In this document: in pieces, positions 6,938 through 12,074 of the stretch | Numbering within the stretch: the first letter of the stretch is position 1 | How the letters are laid out: every line of letters begins with the position of its first letter | Origin: Alphaproteobacteria bacterium | GTDB taxonomy: Bacteria > Pseudomonadota > Alphaproteobacteria > UBA6615 | DNA: 12,074 bases | Assembly (NCBI GenBank): GCA_013003285.1 | Contig: JABDJY010000148.1 | Coordinates: forward strand, 1-12,074 | Direction: 5' to 3' | Notes under the pieces: model-generated | Told to the model about the DNA's origin: nothing | The model's input: the letters and a program-made list of their open reading frames with translations, nothing else | Database searches by the model: none | Program-made: the position numbers and the translations under genes

Positions 6938-8290
6938 ATGCGCGGAATTGTTCGATTTCTTTCTGTGGCGATCATACTGACTGCCCTGACAACCGCACCA
7001 GCGGAAAGTCAGGGTAACGGGATAAGGCTTGTCCGCGACGCGGAAATTGAAAATATCATCCGGCGCTACGCGACGCCAATTTTCACTGCGGCCGGCCTTT
7101 CCGCAGATGACGTCAATATCCATCTGGTTCGCGACAACCGCCTGAATGCCTTCGTCGCGGGCGGTCAGCGGCTGTTTATTAACACCGGATTGTTGATGCG
7201 CGCGGAAAGCCCCAACGCCGTCATCGGCGTCATCGCCCACGAGGCGGGCCACATCGCCGGCGGTCACTTAGCCCGTATTCAGGACGAATTACGTAATGCC
7301 GAGCTCAAATCGATTATCGCGGCGGTCATCGGCGTCGCGGTTGGGGCAGCGACGGGCGACGGCGGGGCGGCCAGCACGATCATTCTCGGTGGACAAGGTG
7401 CCGCAATTACGGATCTGCTGAAATACAGCCGCACACAAGAGGCCGCAGCGGACGCAGCGGCACTAAAATATCTCGACGCGACGGGACAATCGTCGGCCGG
7501 GTTGGCCGATTTCTTCCGGCTGTTGCAGGCTGATATTCGCCTCCAGGGCGGCCGCGAACACCCCTATTTATCAAGCCATCCACTGACCACCGACCGAGTG
7601 AGCGTGGTCGATAACCACCTCTCGCTGTCGCGTTATGCCAATGCGCCAATTCCCCGGCAGCAGTTCATCGACCATCTGATGATGCGCGCCAAACTGATCG
7701 GCTTTACCCAGCCGCTCGACACGGTGCTGCGAGTATATCCGGAGACCAATAATTCGATACCGGCGCGCTACGCCCGGTCCACGGCCTATTATCTGGAAGG
7801 CAGTCTGGCGAAGGCGGTTCCCTTGATCGAAAGTATGATCAGCGAGTTTCCCCAAAACCCCTATTTCCATGAGCTCAAAGGCCAGATGCTGTTCGAGAAT
7901 GGCCGCATCAAGGAATCGTTAGAGCCCTACCAGAAGTCGGTCGAGCTGGCGCCGGATGAACCGCTTCTTCGCACCGCCCTGGCGCGGGCCCAGATCGAGA
8001 CTGGTGATGAAAGCCTTCTGGAAGACGCTAGAGTCCATTTGGAAACCGCCGCCGGGCGGGAACCGGAGATGCGCGAGATTTGGCGGTTAACGACGATCGT
8101 TAACGGCCGCCTTGGAAAATTCGGTCAAATGGCCCTGTCCCAAGCCGAATACGAGCTGCGCGGCGGCGAGTATGTCGCCGCAAGAGGACTGGCCGACCGG
8201 GCCATCGACCAATTGGCAACCGGCTCTCCGGGCTGGCTGCGGGCGCAGGATATTCGCGCCGAAGCCCAGCAACGCATTAACTCTAAATAA
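6938..8290 (+). CDS. M48-family zinc metalloprotease with TPR repeats, BepA-like
   Basis: Exported protease/chaperone of the BepA (YfgC) type, 450 aa. In E. coli BepA helps outer-membrane proteins and LptD assemble and degrades stalled ones in the periplasm; this role is assigned by family resemblance. A Sec signal peptide covers about residues 1-25, ending near ESQG. The M48 domain (about 30-230) has the HExxH zinc motif H101-E102-H105 (HEAGH), the third ligand E168 (RTQEAAAD) and a conserved H214 (SSHPLTTDR) matching the His that controls the active site in BepA. A short glycine/alanine-rich hydrophobic segment (about 126-160) separates the two zinc motifs. From about 275 to 445 the protein is helical with TPR-like repeats, clearest at 275-340. 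GGAG 9 nt upstream supports the ATG. The gene is followed after 100 bp by the DsbA-like gene on the same strand, so both may serve periplasmic protein quality. Confidence 0.93.
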   Translation: MRGIVRFLSVAIILTALTTAPAESQGNGIRLVRDAEIENIIRRYATPIFTAAGLSADDVNIHLVRDNRLNAFVAGGQRLFINTGLLMRAESPNAVIGVIAHEAGHIAGGHLARIQDELRNAELKSIIAAVIGVAVGAATGDGGAASTIILGGQGAAITDLLKYSRTQEAAADAAALKYLDATGQSSAGLADFFRLLQADIRLQGGREHPYLSSHPLTTDRVSVVDNHLSLSRYANAPIPRQQFIDHLMMRAKLIGFTQPLDTVLRVYPETNNSIPARYARSTAYYLEGSLAKAVPLIESMISEFPQNPYFHELKGQMLFENGRIKESLEPYQKSVELAPDEPLLRTALARAQIETGDESLLEDARVHLETAAGREPEMREIWRLTTIVNGRLGKFGQMALSQAEYELRGGEYVAARGLADRAIDQLATGSPGWLRAQDIRAEAQQRINSK

Positions 8291-8307
8291 CAATAACAGT
8301 CACCTTT

Positions 8308-8345
8308 GCGTTACAGACGGGCGCAACGTCTTGCTTCGTTAACGC
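8308..8345 (+). repeat. Nested inverted repeat between the M48 and DsbA-like genes
   Basis: GCGTTA (8308-8313) is the exact inverse complement of TAACGC (8340-8345). Nested inside, AGACG (8315-8319) pairs with CGTCT (8327-8331) around a 7-nt loop. No U-tract follows, so it is not a standard terminator. It could be a transcript-stabilising stem, a weak attenuator or a regulator site; the sequence does not decide. Confidence 0.4.
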
Positions 8346-8390
8346 CTGCTCGACCATGATCCGGCCACACGCGGAATTTTAGGAGCTAGC

Positions 8391-9212
8391 ATGTTAAAAG
8401 GTTCAACTGGTGCGACCATTGTCGCGGTATTGATGGTCGCGCTTGTCGCCCTGGCAATCCTGGTACCCGGTGAGCAAACTAGCGAGCAGACCGCAGACGC
8501 CCCGGTCGCTGCTGCCAATGAAGGCGCCTTGCCCGGCAATGGGGGGGCCTTCTCAGCGCTGCAGACCAACGAGGTTCGCAACACGGTGCGCGAATATATT
8601 CTGGAAAACCCGCAAGTTATTGTCGAAGCTCTGGAATCGGTCCAAACGCAGCGCCAACAGACCGAGGGCCGCCGCCGGCAAAACGCCGTAACCGCCCGCG
8701 CCGACCAATTGTTCAAATCGCGCAGTGATCCCAGTGTCGGCAGCGCCGACGCGTCGGTGACCATCGTCGAATTCTTCGACTATCAGTGCCCCTATTGCCG
8801 CCGCATGGCGCAACAGCTCGCCAAGCTGAACGAGGAAGATCCCGATCTGCGGATCGTCTACAAGGAATTCCCGGTCTTCGGTCCGGCCTCGACATTGGCC
8901 GCCCGCGCTGCCGTGGGCGCCATGCGCCAGGGCAAGTACGAAGAATTCCATCTCGCTTTGATGGGGGTTCGCGGCGCGCCGTCTGAACGCACGATTTTCC
9001 GGGTGGCGGAGCGCATCGGCCTCGATGTCGGCCGCCTGCGCGCCGACATGAATTCGGCGACCCCGACACGCCTGTTCCAGCGAAATCGCCAATTGGCGCA
9101 GGAACTTGGCATACGCGGCACGCCGGCCTTCGTAATCGGCGACCAGGTCATTCCAGGCGCCATCGATATCGGCCGGCTAAGAGCGCTGATCGCCGAACAG
9201 CGCGCCGGCTAA
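8391..9212 (+). CDS. DsbA-family thiol:disulfide oxidoreductase with ScsC-like N-terminal region
   Basis: Periplasmic or membrane-tethered thioredoxin-fold protein (273 aa) that makes, breaks or isomerises disulfide bonds. A hydrophobic segment at about 8-25 exports the protein; no clear signal-peptidase site follows, so it may stay anchored. An Ala/Gly-rich linker (about 28-58) leads to a helical region (60-100; EYILENPQVIVEAL) like the N-terminal domain of ScsC/Com1-type proteins, which in ScsC mediates oligomerisation. The thioredoxin/DsbA domain runs from about 113 to the end, with active site CPYC at C133 and C136 and the conserved cis-proline in GTP (243-245). AGGAG at 8381-8385, 5 nt before the ATG, is a strong ribosome-binding site. 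Such proteins often neighbour M48 proteases in alphaproteobacteria. The TAA stop overlaps the maiA stop on the other strand. Oxidase versus isomerase function cannot be told from sequence. Confidence 0.92.
   Translation: MLKGSTGATIVAVLMVALVALAILVPGEQTSEQTADAPVAAANEGALPGNGGAFSALQTNEVRNTVREYILENPQVIVEALESVQTQRQQTEGRRRQNAVTARADQLFKSRSDPSVGSADASVTIVEFFDYQCPYCRRMAQQLAKLNEEDPDLRIVYKEFPVFGPASTLAARAAVGAMRQGKYEEFHLALMGVRGAPSERTIFRVAERIGLDVGRLRADMNSATPTRLFQRNRQLAQELGIRGTPAFVIGDQVIPGAIDIGRLRALIAEQRAG
9209..9212. other. Overlapping convergent stop codons
   Basis: The four bases CTAA contain the TAA stop of the DsbA-like gene (9210-9212, plus) and the TAG stop of maiA (9209-9211, minus). There is no space for an intrinsic terminator between them, so each transcript should run into the opposite gene before ending. 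Confidence 0.85.
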
Positions 9213-9859
9213 GCCTCGGCGTCGGGCTGCACCTCAGGCAAGGCCTTCTGGAAAGCCTCTAGGGCGAGGCATGTGGCATTGATGCGCATGGCCGTGGGAT
9301 AGCCCGACATGTCGCAACCGAAACGCTCGGCGTTGTAAATCTGGGGTATCAGGCAGCAATCGGCCATGGTTGGCGCGTCGCCGTGGCAAAACGCACCGGT
9401 TTCGGTATGTCCCGCAAGCATTCCCTCTAGGCCGCTCATGCCTTCGGCGATCCAGTGCTTGTACCAGGCATCGTTGCGCGTTGCTTCGTCAGCATCGAAT
9501 ACTTGGTCGATATGGCGCAGAACACGCAGATTGTTCAGCGGGTGAATGTCGCAGGCGATGGCGTCCGAGATTGCCCGCACCCGGGCGCGCCCCGCGGCAT
9601 CACCCGGCATAAGGCGCGGCATATCGGGACGGGTTTCATCGAGATACTCGATGATCGCCAACGATTGAGTCACCACCGTGCCATCATCGTCGACCAGTGT
9701 TGGAACAAGTCCTTGCGGATTAACCGCCAAGTATGTTTCCGACCGCTGGTCCTTTCGACGCAGATGGATCGACTCCTGATCTGCCCCTAACCCTTTGATA
9801 TTAAGCGCAATTCTGACACGAAAAGCCGCCGAAGACCGGTAATAATCGTATAGTTTCAT
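9209..9859 (-). CDS. maiA: Maleylacetoacetate isomerase (zeta-class glutathione S-transferase)
   Basis: Cytoplasmic glutathione-dependent enzyme (216 aa) that isomerises maleylacetoacetate to fumarylacetoacetate, the next-to-last step of tyrosine degradation via homogentisate. The N-terminal thioredoxin-like domain (1-80) carries the zeta-class motif YRSSAAFRVRIALN, with catalytic S9 and neighbouring S10, and the glutathione-site pieces VPT (52-54) and QSLAIIEYLDE (65-75). The helical C-terminal domain begins with DIHPLNNLRVL (104-114), highly typical of bacterial MaiA, and includes APTMADCCLIPQ. Length is normal. The ATG has a good Shine-Dalgarno (GGAG about 8 nt upstream). It lies 27 bp after the S9 peptidase gene, so it is probably the last gene of an mgtE-S9-maiA transcript. 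The usual partners (fumarylacetoacetase, homogentisate dioxygenase, HPPD) are not in view, so a related GST role, such as gentisate-pathway maleylpyruvate isomerisation, is a possible alternative. Confidence 0.9.
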   Translation of the reverse strand: MKLYDYYRSSAAFRVRIALNIKGLGADQESIHLRRKDQRSETYLAVNPQGLVPTLVDDDGTVVTQSLAIIEYLDETRPDMPRLMPGDAAGRARVRAISDAIACDIHPLNNLRVLRHIDQVFDADEATRNDAWYKHWIAEGMSGLEGMLAGHTETGAFCHGDAPTMADCCLIPQIYNAERFGCDMSGYPTAMRINATCLALEAFQKALPEVQPDAEA

Positions 9860-9886
9860 TGATCTCTCTCCCGCGATTTTTCGGCC

Positions 9887-11806
9887 CTAGGCCAGGTTAT
9901 AAATTTGCAGCGGTGGAACCTTGTCGGCCGGTTCGAACTGGAAGACACGGCCATAGAAGGTGAGCTCAGCCACCAGCGCCCGCTCGACATTTTCTGCTTT
10001 GCGGAAACCATGCCCCTCGCCTTCGAACGCCAGATAGGCGACCGGAATGCCCTTCGCCTTCAACGCGTCGACCATGGTTTCGGCCTGATTGGGCGGCACC
10101 ACCTTGTCGTTCAGCCCTTGTAGGAAAATAACCGGACAATCGAGCTGGTCGGTGTAGTTGATCGGCGACCGCTCGCGGTAGAGCGCCTCGCTTTCCGGCA
10201 AGGGGCCGACTATTCTGTCGAGATAACGGCTTTCGAATTTGTGGGTATCACGGGCCAACGCATCACCGATGCCATAATGGCTGGCCCCGGCGGAGAACGT
10301 ATCGCGAAATGTAAGCGCGGCTAGCGTGGTAAAGCCACCGGCACTACCGCCACGAATCATCAGCCGCGCCGGATCGGCGACGCCCCGCGCGACAAGGAAC
10401 TCAGCCCCGGCGACCATATCGTCGACATCGGCGACGCCCCAATTGCCGTATAGAGCCTCGCGGTAGGCACGCCCGAAGCCGGTGCTGCCACGGTAGTTAA
10501 CATCGAGCACGGCAAAGCCGCGGCTGGTCCAAAATTGAATGGACAAGTTAAGCGCGGCTGACGCGGCTCCGGTCGGGCCGCCATGGCCGCGCACGATCAA
10601 CGGCGGCAATTCACCCTTTGGCGCCTTATAGTCGCGATTCTCCGGCGCATAGTAAAAGCCGTACGACGTCGCACCGTCCGTGGTGGGAAATGCAATCGAC
10701 TCAGGCTCGGATATGAAACCCGCATCGAGATCGACCACACTCGAATAACGCAGAACCGTATACTCGCCTGAGGGAATATCGAGGCGCACCAGTTGCGGCG
10801 CCATGGTCGCCGAGGACCCCACGAACAGCACTGTGTCACCGCTCACGCGGACCCCGGAAATATCGCTATAGGGCAATTCGAAGGCCTCGAAACGGTCACC
10901 GGAAATGGTGCCCAACTGCCACACACCAGCCTGCGCGCGGCTGGCGATAATCCGCCCGTCGCCGGCGATGCCATAGGTCGACATGCCAAACGCCCATTGG
11001 GGGAGCCCCAGCTCGGCGTCTATGGGCGACACCGGTAATACGCCCTGGCTGGAGGTCGTATAGAGGTTCCACCAATTGCTGCGATCGGAGACGAAGGTCA
11101 GTTCACCATCGGCCGACCATTCCGGCTGAAAGATCGATTCCCCCGGTCCGCCGGCGATTTTTTCCGGCGTGCCGATGGCGCCGCCCTCGTCGATCGGCGC
11201 CATCCACAGGGTGGTGCCATCCCACGGCATGTTGGGATGATCCCAGCTGATCCATGCCAAACGCTCACCGGCTGCATCGATGCGCGGGCTGGCGACAAAA
11301 TCATGTTCGCCATCCAAGACCTCGATGGTTCGCCCTTCCAGATTGACAGCGACCAACTCATTACGTGGCTCCCCGGCCCCCGAATGATCTTCGCGCACGC
11401 AAATCAGCCGTGTCCGGCGACGGTCCAGTTGCATGTCGGCGAAGCGTCCGCCCGCCTCCGGGGTCACCGCGCGGGGTGTGTCCCCGGGTCGTTGGCAATA
11501 AATGCGCTGGGTATCGAAGTTCACGAAATAGACTTCACCGTCGGCAATCAGCGCCGCGCCACCACCATATTCGTGAACCTGGCTGCGCACGTTAAACCCT
11601 GTCGGGGTCATGTCTTCCGACTTACCATCGGCGTGACGCACGATCACCGTGCGTCCCCCTTCGGCGGGGCGGCCTTCGAGCCAGTAAAAGGTCTCATTCT
11701 CGATGGCCAGCGAACTCAACGAAATCGTCGTGCCGGCGATCAAATTCGCCGTAATCGGAGATTTCCACGTGCCGTAAGGCGCGGTATCGGGTTTGTTTTC
11801 GGCCAT
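9887..11806 (-). CDS. S9-family serine peptidase (prolyl oligopeptidase / acylaminoacyl-peptidase type)
   Basis: Peptidase of the prolyl-oligopeptidase clan, 639 aa, with no visible signal peptide and therefore probably cytoplasmic, acting on short peptides. An N-terminal beta-propeller (about 20-365; WD40-like repeats such as FQPEWSADGELTFVSDRS) gates the C-terminal alpha/beta-hydrolase domain (about 370-620). The hydrolase shows the RGHGGPT oxyanion region (406-412), nucleophile S488 in RGGSAGG, D567 in GLNDKVVPP and H599 in GEGHGF, so the triad is complete. Substrate preference (dipeptidyl, acylaminoacyl or oligopeptide) cannot be fixed. I chose the ATG at 11806, 10 nt after the mgtE stop, because MAENKPDTAPYGTWKSPI matches the usual start of such proteins; an in-frame TTG at 11857 would overlap mgtE. 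No clear Shine-Dalgarno precedes the ATG, suggesting coupling to mgtE translation. Upstream of maiA on the same strand. Confidence 0.94.
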   Translation of the reverse strand: MAENKPDTAPYGTWKSPITANLIAGTTISLSSLAIENETFYWLEGRPAEGGRTVIVRHADGKSEDMTPTGFNVRSQVHEYGGGAALIADGEVYFVNFDTQRIYCQRPGDTPRAVTPEAGGRFADMQLDRRRTRLICVREDHSGAGEPRNELVAVNLEGRTIEVLDGEHDFVASPRIDAAGERLAWISWDHPNMPWDGTTLWMAPIDEGGAIGTPEKIAGGPGESIFQPEWSADGELTFVSDRSNWWNLYTTSSQGVLPVSPIDAELGLPQWAFGMSTYGIAGDGRIIASRAQAGVWQLGTISGDRFEAFELPYSDISGVRVSGDTVLFVGSSATMAPQLVRLDIPSGEYTVLRYSSVVDLDAGFISEPESIAFPTTDGATSYGFYYAPENRDYKAPKGELPPLIVRGHGGPTGAASAALNLSIQFWTSRGFAVLDVNYRGSTGFGRAYREALYGNWGVADVDDMVAGAEFLVARGVADPARLMIRGGSAGGFTTLAALTFRDTFSAGASHYGIGDALARDTHKFESRYLDRIVGPLPESEALYRERSPINYTDQLDCPVIFLQGLNDKVVPPNQAETMVDALKAKGIPVAYLAFEGEGHGFRKAENVERALVAELTFYGRVFQFEPADKVPPLQIYNLA

Positions 11807-11816
11807 TATATACTTG

Positions 11817-12074
11817 TTATAGAAGAACCAGGGCGGCAAGCCCCAGAAAAGCGACAAACCCTACGACATCGGTCACCCCGGTCAAGACCACAGTCGAGGC
11901 AATCGCCGGGTCGACGCCGAGCCGATCGAGCACAAGGGGGGTGGCGATGCCGGCAAATCCCGCCGCAATCAAGTTGATGATCATCGCCGCAGCGATGACA
12001 GCGCCGATCTCCACATCGCCAAACCACAGCCATGCCACCGGTCCCATAATGGCGGCGAACAACAAGCCATTAAT
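11817..12074 (-). CDS. mgtE: Magnesium transporter MgtE, C-terminal end (5' part outside the window)
   Basis: The last 85 residues of an MgtE-type Mg2+ channel/transporter in the inner membrane. Two to three hydrophobic transmembrane segments are visible. The hallmark final stretch DPAIASTVVLTGVTDVVGF is followed by FLGLAALVLL and the stop. The Asp in GVTDVVGF corresponds to the conserved pore Asp that binds Mg2+ in MgtE. The cytosolic N-domain and CBS domains that sense Mg2+ lie beyond the right edge. The stop is 10 nt before the S9 peptidase start, so the two are very likely co-transcribed. Confidence 0.9.
   Translation of the reverse strand: MNGLLFAAIMGPVAWLWFGDVEIGAVIAAAMIINLIAAGFAGIATPLVLDRLGVDPAIASTVVLTGVTDVVGFVAFLGLAALVLL

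Noticed and set aside
11237..11977. A 246-codon plus-strand open frame antisense to the S9 peptidase and mgtE
   Set aside because: It is a shadow of two well-supported genes, with no family resemblance or ribosome-binding site.
1..12074. Search for mobile elements, CRISPR arrays, tRNA or rRNA genes, defence or toxin-antitoxin systems
   Set aside because: No transposase, integrase, array-like repeats, cloverleaf sequence, rRNA signature or small toxin/antitoxin-like gene pair was seen on either strand.

Overview
The window looks like chromosomal core DNA of an alphaproteobacterium, probably of a Rhodospirillales-like lineage. This rests on protein features and gene order; no rRNA or other marker is present. 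DNA is GC-rich (roughly 60% by eye) with uniform codon use. The RNase E carries an acidic insertion in its S1 domain, a long Arg/Glu/Ala-rich tail and a C-terminal GWW motif, a combination typical of alphaproteobacteria. A divergent amiC/rne pair beside a PLP aminotransferase, an M48 protease and a DsbA-like protein is, from memory, a recurring alphaproteobacterial neighbourhood. There are no RNA genes, insertion sequences, CRISPR arrays, phage genes or signs of recent transfer.

Layout. (1) Positions 1-1206, minus: an AmiB/AmiC-type N-acetylmuramoyl-L-alanine amidase, cut by the left edge. (2) 1207-1646: a 440-bp divergent intergenic region holding the probable rne promoter and a long hairpin-containing leader. 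(3) 1647-4193, plus: rne, RNase E. (4) 4225-6893, minus: a gamma-glutamyltransferase-like lipoprotein followed by a class I/II aminotransferase, convergent with rne. (5) 6938-9212, plus: a BepA-like M48 metalloprotease with TPR repeats, then a ScsC/DsbA-type thioredoxin-fold protein. (6) 9209-12074, minus: the C-terminal end of an MgtE magnesium transporter, an S9 (prolyl-oligopeptidase-type) peptidase and a maleylacetoacetate isomerase (maiA). The maiA stop codon overlaps the stop codon of the dsbA-like gene.

By function the window divides into envelope and periplasm maintenance (amidase, M48 protease, DsbA-like oxidoreductase, GGT-like lipoprotein), RNA turnover (RNase E, with a predicted PNPase-docking motif), amino-acid and peptide metabolism (aminotransferase, S9 peptidase, MaiA) and magnesium transport.

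I found no convincing new multigene system. The points most worth a second look are the GGT-like lipoprotein that seems to lack both the nucleophilic threonine and the substrate-carboxylate arginine of true GGTs, the structured leader of rne, and the modular C-terminal tail of RNase E.
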